The position numbers and the translations under genes are program-made. Under the pieces are notes generated by a model. It saw only the letters and a program-made list of their open reading frames with translations, made no database searches and had not been told where the DNA came from. This document shows positions 42,781 through 50,847 of a stretch of 64,000 bases of DNA, in pieces. The stretch is from Cohnella panacarvi Gsoil 349 (GTDB lineage: Bacteria > Bacillota > Bacilli > Paenibacillales > Paenibacillaceae), in assembly GCF_000515335.1 (NCBI RefSeq), contig NZ_KI911563.1, positions 1,523,598-1,587,597 on the forward strand, written 5' to 3'. Within the stretch, counting starts at the first letter, position 1. Each line of letters starts with the position of its first letter.

Positions 42781-43923
42781 CTATGATAACGTCTGTTCGA
42801 TGTGCGTATCGGCAAAGCCGGCGACATCGAACCAGTTGCCCGCCTGAGCCCACGTGGCGTCCAGCGGTATCCAACGATGCTGTTCTTCGATATACGCTTC
42901 GTTCCAGGCATGCGGTCCGTAACCGCCTCTTCCGTCATATCCGAGACCCGTAACGACTCTGGCTTGCAGTCCAACGGACCTCGCCATCGCCGCGTACAAC
43001 CTCGCATAGTCGATGCAAACCCCCATGCGGGTATCGAACGTTGTCCCGGGGTCTTGCTCTCGCCACTCTCCGCGATCGATATAAGCGTCTGCTTTGTCGT
43101 AATCGTAGGAGATGCGGCTGCCTACCCAATCATAGAGCGCCTTTGCCTTCTGCTCGTCGCCCGTCATTCCTTCGGTCACCGATGCTGCCGCTGCCGTGAT
43201 ATCCTTCGGAAGGTTCGCGTCGATTACGTCGTATCTGCGCTGCCATAACTGCCCAAGCTCATCATTGAAGGCTTGCGCCAGCACCGGGAGCCCGTCGCCC
43301 AGAATCGTCCCCGCCGCAGGCTCGATCACTTGCGCCGCCACCTCGCGGTACAGCCCTGATTGCTCGATGTAGTCCGCAACTTGCGCGCGCGGGAATATCG
43401 CGCAGTAGGCGAACAGAACCGCGGTGAACAGCAATACGCGCCCCGTACCAAGCAGCGCGCCGATGATCCCGCCGATCAGACGTCCCAGAGAGCCTTTGGC
43501 GGGAAAAACAGAGAGGGGCGGAACGGCGACGGAAGCTAGCGCGCCGGCGATCACTCCCGCAAGCAACCGGCAGATGAGGTAGATCAGAAAGAAGAGAACG
43601 GAGAACCGCAGCAGAGGCAAATCGCGCAGGCTTGCCCATACGGTATGCCAAACCAGGGCCAAAGCCTTATGATCCGTCCCCTGCTGCGTCTCGCTATGTT
43701 TCGCTAGCCATGCTTGCAGACGCGGAGATAGCGCGGATGCGAGCAGCGCCGACGCCGCGATCGCCGCAACGGTCATGACAGCGCTCAGCAAGAAAGCCAG
43801 CAGATGCTTGGCAGAACCCGAAGCGCCTCTCCGAACGCCGTGCAGCAAGGAAATCGCCACGATCAAGAGCATGATCCATGTCACGACGTTCGCGCCCGGT
43901 ATTCCCCAGCCGTTACCGTTCAT
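42781..43923 (-). CDS. CvpA-like membrane domain fused to a transglutaminase-like domain
   Basis: A 380-residue protein. Residues 1-185 have about five membrane segments with a CvpA-like pattern (LLHGVRRGASGSAKHLLAFL, LGRLIGGIIGALLGTGRV). Residues 255-370 are a transglutaminase-like domain with the triad Cys in RMGVCIDYARLY, His in GPHAWNEAYI and Asp in WIPLDATW. Such domains are peptidases or cross-linkers. In an operon directly upstream of a class B PBP, a cell-wall role is a fair inference. The ribosome site is weak, but the start lies 6 bp after the upstream stop. Confidence 0.85.
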   Translation of the reverse strand: MNGNGWGIPGANVVTWIMLLIVAISLLHGVRRGASGSAKHLLAFLLSAVMTVAAIAASALLASALSPRLQAWLAKHSETQQGTDHKALALVWHTVWASLRDLPLLRFSVLFFLIYLICRLLAGVIAGALASVAVPPLSVFPAKGSLGRLIGGIIGALLGTGRVLLFTAVLFAYCAIFPRAQVADYIEQSGLYREVAAQVIEPAAGTILGDGLPVLAQAFNDELGQLWQRRYDVIDANLPKDITAAAASVTEGMTGDEQKAKALYDWVGSRISYDYDKADAYIDRGEWREQDPGTTFDTRMGVCIDYARLYAAMARSVGLQARVVTGLGYDGRGGYGPHAWNEAYIEEQHRWIPLDATWAQAGNWFDVAGFADTHIEQTLS

Positions 43924-43929
43924 TGCGCG

Positions 43930-44385
43930 TTATTGCGCCGCTTGGCGTGCCTGAACGACGAATTCGCGGACTTGGCCTTCCATATCCCAGGTGCCCAGCG
44001 ATACTCCGCGCAGCTTGACGGACACTTTGCCCGAGTTCGGTACTCCGTTAAGCTCCAAATTCGTGGTCGTGATCGAATAAGAGCCGTCGGCGTTGTCCAC
44101 GTATTTCGCTTCCGTGGCTTCTCCCGCCATCGCCTTGATGGCCTGATCCTTCAGCTCGTTCGTGACTTTATCGCCGACTTCCGAAACTTTGCTGCCGACT
44201 TCTTTCAGGTCCTCTATGCTATATCCGCCGTATACCGCGAAACCGATGACGATCGCGGCGACGAACACCCACTTCACGACCGTCTTTACGGCTTTCACGA
44301 CGATGACGATCGCGAGAAGCGCGACGGCGACGACGATCCAATGATCTTGTATAAACTGACTCCAAGCTTCGCTATCGAAACTCAT
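43930..44385 (-). CDS. Uncharacterised bitopic membrane protein, first gene of the PBP operon
   Basis: A 151-residue protein with two closely spaced hydrophobic segments near the N-terminus (HWIVVAVALLAIVIVV and WVFVAAIVIGFAVYGGY), then a helical stretch (LKEVGSKVSEVGDKVTNELK) and a beta-rich C-terminal domain. I do not recognise the family. GGAGGAG sits 7 nt before ATG 44385. It leads the unit membrane protein-CvpA/transglutaminase-PBP, so it may help assemble or regulate the wall enzymes. Confidence 0.75.
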   Translation of the reverse strand: MSFDSEAWSQFIQDHWIVVAVALLAIVIVVKAVKTVVKWVFVAAIVIGFAVYGGYSIEDLKEVGSKVSEVGDKVTNELKDQAIKAMAGEATEAKYVDNADGSYSITTTNLELNGVPNSGKVSVKLRGVSLGTWDMEGQVREFVVQARQAAQ

Positions 44386-44552
44386 CGTATCTCCTCCATT
44401 TAGAGAGATCTCATTATTAGCATTCCTCCTATTATACCTTACCGGGCGACGCCGCGTAAACGACGGTCATAACTGCCAGCCTCCTCACGTACTAGTAGGA
44501 TAAGCCGCGGTTGCGGACAAGAGTACGTTCCTAAGGTTAAGGAGGCTTCAAG

Positions 44553-45794
44553 ATGAAAACCGCGATTTGGCTGTACTTGTTTCTGTTCGTCGCTTTCTTC
44601 GACCTGCATGCCCAATATCCGATGCTTACGCCGTTCGCCGTGTCGCTCGGCGCGGCTCCGTCCTTCATCGGTCTTGTGATGGGGATGTATTCCCTGACTC
44701 ACTTGCCCGGCAATCTGATTGCCGGATACGGCGTCGACCGGTTCGGCAGCCGGTTTTTTATTATGGCCAGCCTCTCCGGCGCCGGGTTGCTCTTGCTGTT
44801 CCAGTCTCGAGTGACGGATCCTTGGGATCTGCTTTATATACGATCGATTAGCGGATTCGTTCTCGCGTTCCTGTCCCCCGCCTGCATGTCGCTGCTTGCC
44901 CGATTAGCCAAGGACCATATCCAGCAAGGCAAGCTGATGGCCGGCAACGGCCTCGTCCATACGATCGCCTCCGTCGTCTCCCCGGCCGCCGGCGCATGGC
45001 TTGCAGCGACGATCGGATTTAACCGATCGTTCGCCATACTCGGCTGGGTGCTGCTCATGACCGGGATCGGCTCCGTCTGGTTCATCCGCGAGCCTGCTAA
45101 CTCGAGCTCGGCGGAGAAACCGGACGAAGCGCCTGTTATGCCGGTTACTCCGGCGCTTGCGCATTCGCATGCCCATGACCGGCCGCCGATGCCGGATACG
45201 GAAGAAGACGGGCAGGCCGCCCCGCGCAAGTTCCCTTGGTCCGTGTTCGTCCTTCCAGTAGGCATGGCGTTCGCGCAAGGCATACTGGCGTTCGAGCTTC
45301 CGCTCAGAGGGACGACGAGCGCCGAGATCATGACGACCGGCCTGCTATTCTCCGTCGTCAGTCTAGGCGCTCTCGCGACGCTGGGGCTGTTGTTCCTAAA
45401 CCGCTACCTGCCTTATAACCGCACGGTGTCGGGCGTCTTGCTGCTCGCCCTCGCGTATTACGGACTTGCCGCGGGCTGGCCGGTGCCGCTTCTGCTCTTG
45501 CTGTTCGTCATCGGGATGTCCAAGGGAATCATCTTTCCCGCGATGACATCGCTCATGCTGCAGCTAAGCGGTCCTTCGCGATACGGGAGAACGTTCTCTA
45601 CGTTGTCCATCGCGTTGTCGATCGGCTCGTTCCTCGGCCCGGTCGCCGCCGGCGCGTCGCGGCAATTTTTCTCTCCTTATTTTCTATCTTTCCTCGGACT
45701 GATGACCGCGCTCATTATTCTTTTCCCGAGGCCGATCTTCCGCATGAATTGGACTTCTCCACCTAGATACTCGCACACGTCGAGTTCTAGATAG
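44553..45794 (+). CDS. MFS transporter
   Basis: A 413-residue protein with about 12 hydrophobic segments, a central loop (around residues 190-225) rich in His and acidic residues (HSHAHDRPPMPDTEEDG) and the MFS signature GYGVDRFGSRFF between segments 2 and 3. The start has AAGGAGG 7 nt upstream. The substrate is unknown; the His-rich loop could bind metal but is also common in drug-efflux relatives. It is followed by a tiny YjcZ-like gene on the same strand. Confidence 0.85.
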   Translation: MKTAIWLYLFLFVAFFDLHAQYPMLTPFAVSLGAAPSFIGLVMGMYSLTHLPGNLIAGYGVDRFGSRFFIMASLSGAGLLLLFQSRVTDPWDLLYIRSISGFVLAFLSPACMSLLARLAKDHIQQGKLMAGNGLVHTIASVVSPAAGAWLAATIGFNRSFAILGWVLLMTGIGSVWFIREPANSSSAEKPDEAPVMPVTPALAHSHAHDRPPMPDTEEDGQAAPRKFPWSVFVLPVGMAFAQGILAFELPLRGTTSAEIMTTGLLFSVVSLGALATLGLLFLNRYLPYNRTVSGVLLLALAYYGLAAGWPVPLLLLLFVIGMSKGIIFPAMTSLMLQLSGPSRYGRTFSTLSIALSIGSFLGPVAAGASRQFFSPYFLSFLGLMTALIILFPRPIFRMNWTSPPRYSHTSSSR

Positions 45795-45879
45795 CGGCAT
45801 ATGCTGAATGAAGCCTACGCTTTATCCCGAATCCTGTCGCGGGGCTACATCTCAGCTTGCCGAAGAGGGGTGAACGCGC

Positions 45880-45963
45880 ATGTCCACTGTTATCGGTGCC
45901 AACACCACGATCGTTCTCGTCCTGTTCATTCTTCTCGTCATCGTCCTTAGAGCAGGATATTAA
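45880..45963 (+). CDS. YjcZ-like sporulation membrane peptide (27 residues)
   Basis: A short gene with AGAGGGGTG before ATG 45880. The peptide is almost one hydrophobic helix (TTIVLVLFILLVIVLR), and LVLFILLVIV is the conserved core of the YjcZ family of sporulation-linked membrane peptides. The Gly-rich N-terminus of Bacillus YjcZ is reduced to STVIGAN. Function is unknown. Confidence 0.65.
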   Translation: MSTVIGANTTIVLVLFILLVIVLRAGY

Positions 45964-46127
45964 CCGCTCTTGACTAGTCAAGGACTTAAGGAACGACGCT
46001 CAAGGGGGCCGCGCCGCGGCCCTTTGCCTTGGTTAGATACATATGCGGATACGCCCCGTGGTACAATGGAGAGAATCATTGCCCGTTCCATTCCATCCAT
46101 CCATTCCCGAAACGGAGGCTCTCGCCA

Positions 46128-46490
46128 ATGGACGCTGCGATTATCGTCGAAGGAAAAAACGACCGTTCCCGTTTATCCCGCGTGCTCTCCGCCGAGATTC
46201 CGATCCTGTGCACTTTCGGCACCCTTAATACGGAACGTATCGAATCGCTTCGCAAGGCGGTCGGAGACCGTCAAGTCTTCTTGTTTACCGATCCCGACGC
46301 TTCGGGCAAACGCATCCGAGGCGTCCTTCGCGACGTGTTCCCGGATGCCGAACATCTCTATACGCGCCGCGGGTATAACGGGGTGGAAGGAACTCCGGAG
46401 GAGTATTTGATCCAACAGCTCGAAAAAGCCGGTCTGGAGTCGTATATTATTTACCCCGATCCGCCGCTCACGGCTTGGCCGAAGGAATAA
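46128..46490 (+). CDS. Small TOPRIM-domain protein
   Basis: A 120-residue protein that is essentially one TOPRIM fold: the catalytic Glu in AAIIVEGKNDRSRL and the DxD in VFLFTDPDASGKRIR, as in RNase M5 and small primase-like proteins. ATG 46128 was chosen with GGAGGC 7-8 nt upstream. RNase M5 is about 180 residues and has a C-terminal rRNA-binding part that is absent here, so this is a related but distinct nuclease or regulatory protein. It stands alone. Confidence 0.85.
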   Translation: MDAAIIVEGKNDRSRLSRVLSAEIPILCTFGTLNTERIESLRKAVGDRQVFLFTDPDASGKRIRGVLRDVFPDAEHLYTRRGYNGVEGTPEEYLIQQLEKAGLESYIIYPDPPLTAWPKE

Positions 46491-46520
46491 ATGCACGGAG
46501 TCGCATGCCTCTCCAATGAT

Positions 46521-46542
46521 CCTGAGCGAAAGGGATATCGTT
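46521..46542 (-). repeat. Dispersed REP-like repeat, single copy
   Basis: Reads CCTGAGCGAAAGGGATATCG on the plus strand, one base from the consensus, with the flank GTTGTAAAG shared with other copies. Extragenic, after the TOPRIM gene. Confidence 0.88.
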
Positions 46543-46547
46543 GTAAA

Positions 46548-46590
46548 GCAAAGGGACGAAGACAGCAATTACGCTGACTCGTCCCTTTGC
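46548..46590. terminator. Terminator hairpin of the ctaB-sco unit
   Basis: Perfect 12-bp arms GCAAAGGGACGA and TCGTCCCTTTGC around a 19-nt loop, just after the sco stop; the minus strand then reads TTTACAACG, a weak tail. Confidence 0.7.
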
Positions 46591-46599
46591 TCGCGCCGG

Positions 46600-47304
46600 T
46601 TAGAGCACCTTTTTAATTTGGGTGACCATTTCCGCCGGTTGCAGCTTCTTGTCTCCCAAATCGACATCGATATAGTCCATGCCGGAAATCCAATCCCGGA
46701 TTTTGCCGTTCTCGTCCAACAAGACGACGACGTTGGAATGGCTGAAATTGCCCTTCTCGTCCTTGTAGACCATGACGCCGAATTTTTCGGCGATCGCGGC
46801 GGTCTCCTTCTCGTCTCCGCGCAGGAACTTCCATCCCGTCATATCCGCGTCGAACGTATCCGCGTAATCTTTAAGCACTTCGGTCGTATCGTGCGTAGGA
46901 TCGATCGATACCGACAGCATCTGCACCTTGTCCCCGAACAGCCCCTCTTCTTTCAACTCGTCCTGGACTTGGGACAGGATCGCCGTCGTCGGCGGGCACA
47001 CGTCCGGGCAGCTGGCGAAGAAGAAGTACAGCAGCCGCACTTTGCCGTTCGTGTTCTGCAGCGTAACCTCGTTGCCGTCCGTGTCGGTGAACGAGAAATC
47101 GGTTCCGCCTTCCCGGACGGGCAGCTCGTTGGCATTGTTATTCGTTTCGTTCTGGCTGTACAACAGATAGCCGCCTAACGCCAAGCAGATCACAAGCATA
47201 ATGAGCGGAAAAGTATAGCGTTGCAACAAAGTGCGATCCTGCTTATTCGGCGCGACTTCAACCTGATCGTTCGTAGTCTGATTATCGTTTCGTTCCTGCT
47301 CCAT
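46600..47304 (-). CDS. SCO1/SenC family copper chaperone for cytochrome oxidase
   Basis: A 234-residue membrane-anchored thioredoxin-fold protein with one N-terminal membrane segment (YTFPLIMLVICLALGGYLL). It has the copper-binding CPDVCPP motif and the distal His in FSHSNVVVLLD, so all three copper ligands are present. It delivers copper to the CuA site of cytochrome c oxidase. It starts 3 bp after ctaB stops, and the pairing with haem O synthase supports a role in oxidase assembly. Confidence 0.94.
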   Translation of the reverse strand: MEQERNDNQTTNDQVEVAPNKQDRTLLQRYTFPLIMLVICLALGGYLLYSQNETNNNANELPVREGGTDFSFTDTDGNEVTLQNTNGKVRLLYFFFASCPDVCPPTTAILSQVQDELKEEGLFGDKVQMLSVSIDPTHDTTEVLKDYADTFDADMTGWKFLRGDEKETAAIAEKFGVMVYKDEKGNFSHSNVVVLLDENGKIRDWISGMDYIDVDLGDKKLQPAEMVTQIKKVL

Positions 47305-47307
47305 TCG

Positions 47308-48165
47308 TTACACTCCATTCGTGTCGAGAATCATGACGAAAAACATGATCATCAAATAATTGATCGAAATGATGAAGTCCGTCCTGGCCCACTTGTCGTC
47401 ATCCTTGGCGCGGAAACCGGACACCGCATGAATGAACCAAATGACGACGATGACTAGCGACAAAACGAGGAAATAGACGCCTACGTAATCGTAGGTGTAC
47501 ATAAGGATCGATGCCGGAATAAGCAAGAGAATGTACGGGAGCATTTGCCATTTCGTCCGCGTTACGCCTTTCACCACGGGCAAGAGCGGGAACCCCGCCG
47601 CCCGGTATTCCTCCATGCGGCGAATGGCGAGCGACCAGAAATGCGCCGGTTGCCATAGGAATAACAGCGCGAATAAAATCCAAGCGCCCGCATCCACCTC
47701 CGTGGTTACGGCGCAGTAGCCGATAACCGGCGGCATCGCTCCGGATATCCCTCCGATCGATGTACTCCAGGTGGAGTTTCGTTTGAGCCACATCGTGTAA
47801 ACGACGACGTACACGAACATGCCGAGCAATCCCAGCCATCCCGTGAGCGGGTCAACGAGCGAGAACAGAACGGCCAAACCCGCTATTCCTAGCGCGATGG
47901 CGTAGGCCAGCACCGCTCCCGGGCTCATTCGGCCTTGCGGAAGCGCGCGGTTGCGGGTACGGGCCATCTTCGTGTCGAAATCGCGGTCCAAGTAATTGTT
48001 GAACACGCACGAGGAAGCCATCGTAAGCGCGGAGCCGAGCAGCATCCATACGAGTAGCCAGCCATCGATATGCCATTTTGAAGCAACCCAGAAACCGCCG
48101 AATCCCGCGATCAAATTCAATCGGATGATTCTCGGTTTCGTTAAGGCTACGAGATCTTTAAGCAC
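47308..48165 (-). CDS. ctaB: Protoheme IX farnesyltransferase (haem O synthase)
   Basis: A 285-residue UbiA-type membrane prenyltransferase that farnesylates haem b for haem-copper oxidases. It has the Asp-rich motifs NNYLDRDFDTKMARTRNR and the later FLWQPAHFWSLAIRRMEEY region typical of CtaB/CyoE, with about eight membrane segments. GTG 48165 was chosen, 7 nt after AAGGAGGAG; the frame from 48225 has no site. It leads the ctaB-sco operon. Confidence 0.95.
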   Translation of the reverse strand: MLKDLVALTKPRIIRLNLIAGFGGFWVASKWHIDGWLLVWMLLGSALTMASSCVFNNYLDRDFDTKMARTRNRALPQGRMSPGAVLAYAIALGIAGLAVLFSLVDPLTGWLGLLGMFVYVVVYTMWLKRNSTWSTSIGGISGAMPPVIGYCAVTTEVDAGAWILFALLFLWQPAHFWSLAIRRMEEYRAAGFPLLPVVKGVTRTKWQMLPYILLLIPASILMYTYDYVGVYFLVLSLVIVVIWFIHAVSGFRAKDDDKWARTDFIISINYLMIMFFVMILDTNGV

Positions 48166-48406
48166 GGTGCTCCTCCTTTGTGACGAACAGAGCGGCAATG
48201 CATTTACGCCATTTTGTCTGTTCAATGATACCGCAAATGTTCAAGCATTGACAATGTTCGCCGTCCCGTGTTCATGAAATCGCCACCTGGTGTGAACAAG
48301 GTGCGAACGCGCCTAGAAAACGCCGGATTACCAGTCACATAATGCCGTGCAGCTCAATACACTGTAATGCGACAAGTGCCTAATGAATTGAAGGAGGATT
48401 TACCAC

Positions 48407-48886
48407 ATGTTTAACAAAACGCCATGGCCATCCGCACCGCAACAACAGGGGATGATGCCGATGCCGGCTCAAATGCCTTCTACGATGCAAATGCCGATGC
48501 ATATGCCAATGCCTATGCCTATGCCGATGCCTACCCAGACGCCGACTACGCTGCCTGCCCCATTGCCCCCGGGAAGCATACCGATCGCGCCGGGCGCACC
48601 TGCTTTCCCCGGTACGTTCGTCCCTGAAGAGTCGTACGTCGAGAACATTCTGCGCATGAACTTGGGCAAGGTAGCGACGCTGTACATGACGTACGAAAAC
48701 AACTCCGAATGGAACGCCAAAATTTTCAAAGGCGTGCTCGAGGCGGCCGGACGCGACCATATTATTATCAGCGATCCCGCGACGGGCAAACGTTACTTGC
48801 TGCTTACGCTCAACCTCAACTATATTACGTTCGACGAGCCGCTTAACTATACGTTGCCGTTCGGTACCGGCACGACTACCCGTTAA
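48407..48886 (+). CDS. gerQ: Spore coat protein GerQ
   Basis: A 159-residue protein. The C-terminal 85 residues match GerQ closely (EESYVENILRMNLGKVATLY, WNAKIFKGVLEAAGRDHIII, DPATGKRYLLLTLNLNYITF). GerQ is an inner-coat protein needed for localising the cortex hydrolase CwlJ and is cross-linked by transglutaminase during coat maturation. The N-terminus (residues 17-45) is a long Met-Pro repeat followed by Pro-rich sequence, longer than in Bacillus. AAGGAGG lies 9 nt upstream. No cwlJ gene is adjacent. Confidence 0.93.
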   Translation: MFNKTPWPSAPQQQGMMPMPAQMPSTMQMPMHMPMPMPMPMPTQTPTTLPAPLPPGSIPIAPGAPAFPGTFVPEESYVENILRMNLGKVATLYMTYENNSEWNAKIFKGVLEAAGRDHIIISDPATGKRYLLLTLNLNYITFDEPLNYTLPFGTGTTTR

Positions 48887-49163
48887 CCGCTTCGACGGGA
48901 CGGAACGTCCAGATGCGAAGCCCGGCTTCGCCGCCCTTAATCCATAGCGTCATCTTCTCCCAGGAACGCCCTTCGCGGCGTTCCTTTTCGATTCGCGCGG
49001 CATGATCGGCGTCCGTGATTTGCCAGATTTCGACGAACACGCCCGGTTGGGCCGTATTTTCCAGAGCCTGCATGGGCAATCCTTCGCTCAACCGCTCATT
49101 CATCCACTTTAAGTAAGCTTCGCGACAGTCGTGCAATACGACGTACTCGCAGAATAAGATCAT
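48876..49163 (-). CDS. Hypothetical 95-residue protein
   Basis: Starts at ATG 49163 with a weak site (GGCAGGG); a longer frame to 49208 lacks one. The sequence alternates predicted strands and helices (ILFCEYVVLHDCREAYLKWM, VFVEIWQITDADHAARIEKE, TLWIKGGEAGLRIWTFRPV). That pattern would suit a dimeric alpha/beta barrel, but I cannot assign a family. It overlaps the end of gerQ by 11 bp in convergent orientation. Confidence 0.6.
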   Translation of the reverse strand: MILFCEYVVLHDCREAYLKWMNERLSEGLPMQALENTAQPGVFVEIWQITDADHAARIEKERREGRSWEKMTLWIKGGEAGLRIWTFRPVEAVNG

Positions 49164-49249
49164 GCTGTTCCCTGCCTTGTTTTTATAATTTCGCCGATAG
49201 TCGTCCATACTGAATCAGTAGCGAACGATAACGAAGGAGGCTCTTCGAC

Positions 49250-50233
49250 ATGGACACCGGCACCCATTTCGTGTTCGGGCTCGGACTCGGCGGCTTGGCG
49301 ATGGTCGATCCCGTCATTTCCTCGTACGATTACGGGGCCGTAGCCATATTGCTCGGTACGGTGGCGGGGTCTAACGCCCCCGATTTGGACAGCCTGTTGC
49401 GCCTTAGGAGCAATGCCGATTATATCAAAAACCATCGCGGCTTGTCCCACTCGTTTCCAGCCATTGTCGGCTGGGCGGCTGCCATTACCGCTTGCGTCTC
49501 CCTGATTTTCCGCGACATTCCTTGGTGGCATATCGGGTTTTGGGTGCTCTTGTCGGTCGTTGTTCACGTGTTTATCGATTTGTTCAATTCCTACGGCACG
49601 CAGGCTTTCAGGCCGCTAAGCCGACAATGGGTCGCATGGAACATCATCCATATTTTCGACCCGTTTATTTTTTCCACCCATTTGCTCGCAATACTGCTGT
49701 GGATTTCCGGATTCGCTTCTCCCACCGTTATTTTCCCGATATTGTACGGAATGCTCGCCGTCTACTACATCTGGCGAACGCTCGTTCACCTCAATTTGAC
49801 CCGCAGGATGCCGACGATCGATTCGAGCAGGGAAAACAACGATCGCTACACGCTAATGCCTACGGTTTCGCTATACCGTTGGAACCTCGTCAAACAGTCG
49901 GAGGACGGCACGTACCATATCGGAGAATGGGACCATGGCAAGCTGAAATGGCTGGATTCGATGAAATGCGACGTGCACCCTGCGCTAGACGCTTCTAAGG
50001 AACATGAAGACGTTAAAGCCTTCCTCAGCGTTACTCCGTTTCCCTGCGGCCAAGTCACGCGGCAATCGTGGGGTTACGAAGTCAGATGGGTCGACGTTCG
50101 ATACCGCTATCGCAAACAATATCCGTTCGTCGCCGTCGTGCTCATGGATTTCTCCTACTCGCCCCTTCAGTCTTTCGTGGGTTGGCTAAGCGACGAGAGG
50201 CTCGAGAAGCGCTTGCGAATGAATTCGTACTGA
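49250..50233 (+). CDS. YfhP/YdjM-like membrane-bound metal-dependent hydrolase
   Basis: A 327-residue protein whose first 200 residues carry the family's metal-ligand pattern: MDTGTHFVFGLGLGG, GSNAPDLDSLL, HRGLSHSF and HVFIDLFNSYGTQAFRPLSR. About four membrane segments separate them. The C-terminal 130 residues are soluble. In Bacillus, YfhP is reported to repress yfhQ/fdhD-region transcription, but that role cannot be read here. GAAGGAGG lies upstream of ATG 49250. Confidence 0.85.
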   Translation: MDTGTHFVFGLGLGGLAMVDPVISSYDYGAVAILLGTVAGSNAPDLDSLLRLRSNADYIKNHRGLSHSFPAIVGWAAAITACVSLIFRDIPWWHIGFWVLLSVVVHVFIDLFNSYGTQAFRPLSRQWVAWNIIHIFDPFIFSTHLLAILLWISGFASPTVIFPILYGMLAVYYIWRTLVHLNLTRRMPTIDSSRENNDRYTLMPTVSLYRWNLVKQSEDGTYHIGEWDHGKLKWLDSMKCDVHPALDASKEHEDVKAFLSVTPFPCGQVTRQSWGYEVRWVDVRYRYRKQYPFVAVVLMDFSYSPLQSFVGWLSDERLEKRLRMNSY

Positions 50234-50257
50234 AAGCGGAGGAAGCCCCTCCGCTTT
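50233..50257 (+). terminator. Terminator after the YfhP-like gene
   Basis: AAAGCGGAGG and CCTCCGCTTT arms overlapping the stop codon, followed by CTTC; a short T-tail only. Confidence 0.65.
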
Positions 50258-50309
50258 CTTCAGGTACAAAATACGCTTGACTGCGCGCGCGCGGAAGCGC
50301 ACAATATGA

Positions 50310-50335
50310 AAAGCCCGAGGCAAGCCTCGGGCTTT
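50310..50335 (-). terminator. Terminator of the alpha/beta SASP gene
   Basis: AAAGCCCGAGG and CCTCGGGCTTT around CAAG; the minus strand continues TTCATATTG. Confidence 0.8.
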
Positions 50336-50355
50336 CGGCGGGTAACGAGTATTCG

Positions 50356-50571
50356 TTAACGTTGGCCGCCGGACAGTTGTTGCTCAGCGATTTGGACAAG
50401 CTTCTTCGTAATGTAACCACCCAGAGAACCTGCATCGCGGGATGTTACATTGCCGTAATAGCCATCTGCCGGAAGCGTTACGCCGAGGGATTGCGCTGCC
50501 TCGGTTTTCATGCTTTCCAGAGCATTTTTAGCTTGCGGAACGATTAGCCGATTGCTTCGGTTTCCTGCCAT
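50356..50571 (-). CDS. Alpha/beta-type small acid-soluble spore protein
   Basis: A 71-residue DNA-binding spore protein. It has the two signature segments LESMKTEAAQSLGV (with the germination-protease cleavage site) and SRDAGSLGGYITKKLVQIAE. These proteins coat spore DNA and protect it from UV and heat, and are degraded at germination. ATG 50571 follows AAGGAG. It is divergent from a small YlaF-like gene. Confidence 0.95.
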   Translation of the reverse strand: MAGNRSNRLIVPQAKNALESMKTEAAQSLGVTLPADGYYGNVTSRDAGSLGGYITKKLVQIAEQQLSGGQR

Positions 50572-50664
50572 GAGTGAATTCTCCTTTCGCTGATGATTGG
50601 TTGCAAGCTTGCCTTGTTAGTATGCTAGATGTACAGAAAAATATGCTCAAGGAGTTGTTTCATT

Positions 50665-50847
50665 GTGAGTAAATCGCTTTCGCTATTTTTTGCCTGCACT
50701 TCCGTTGCGTTCATGCTTGCTACCGGATTCACCATCAGCGAGAACGGTTGGCTCGCGGCGCTATTCGGCTTGATCGCGCTCGCGATCATCGGATACGGCT
50801 TCAGCCTAAAAGCAAGGATGCGCCGATCGCGAGCAACGAAGGACTAG
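50665..50847 (+). CDS. DUF5325/YlaF-like small membrane protein
   Basis: A 60-residue protein with two hydrophobic helices (LFFACTSVAFMLATGF and WLAALFGLIALAIIGYGFSL) and a basic tail (KARMRRSRATKD), as in Bacillus YlaF. It starts at GTG 50665, 10 nt after AAGGAG. Function unknown. It ends 4 bp inside the convergent trpS gene. Confidence 0.65.
   Translation: MSKSLSLFFACTSVAFMLATGFTISENGWLAALFGLIALAIIGYGFSLKARMRRSRATKD

Noticed and set aside
48469..48789. A Gly/Ile-repeat frame on the minus strand
   Set aside because: Mirror of the Met-Pro repeat of gerQ.
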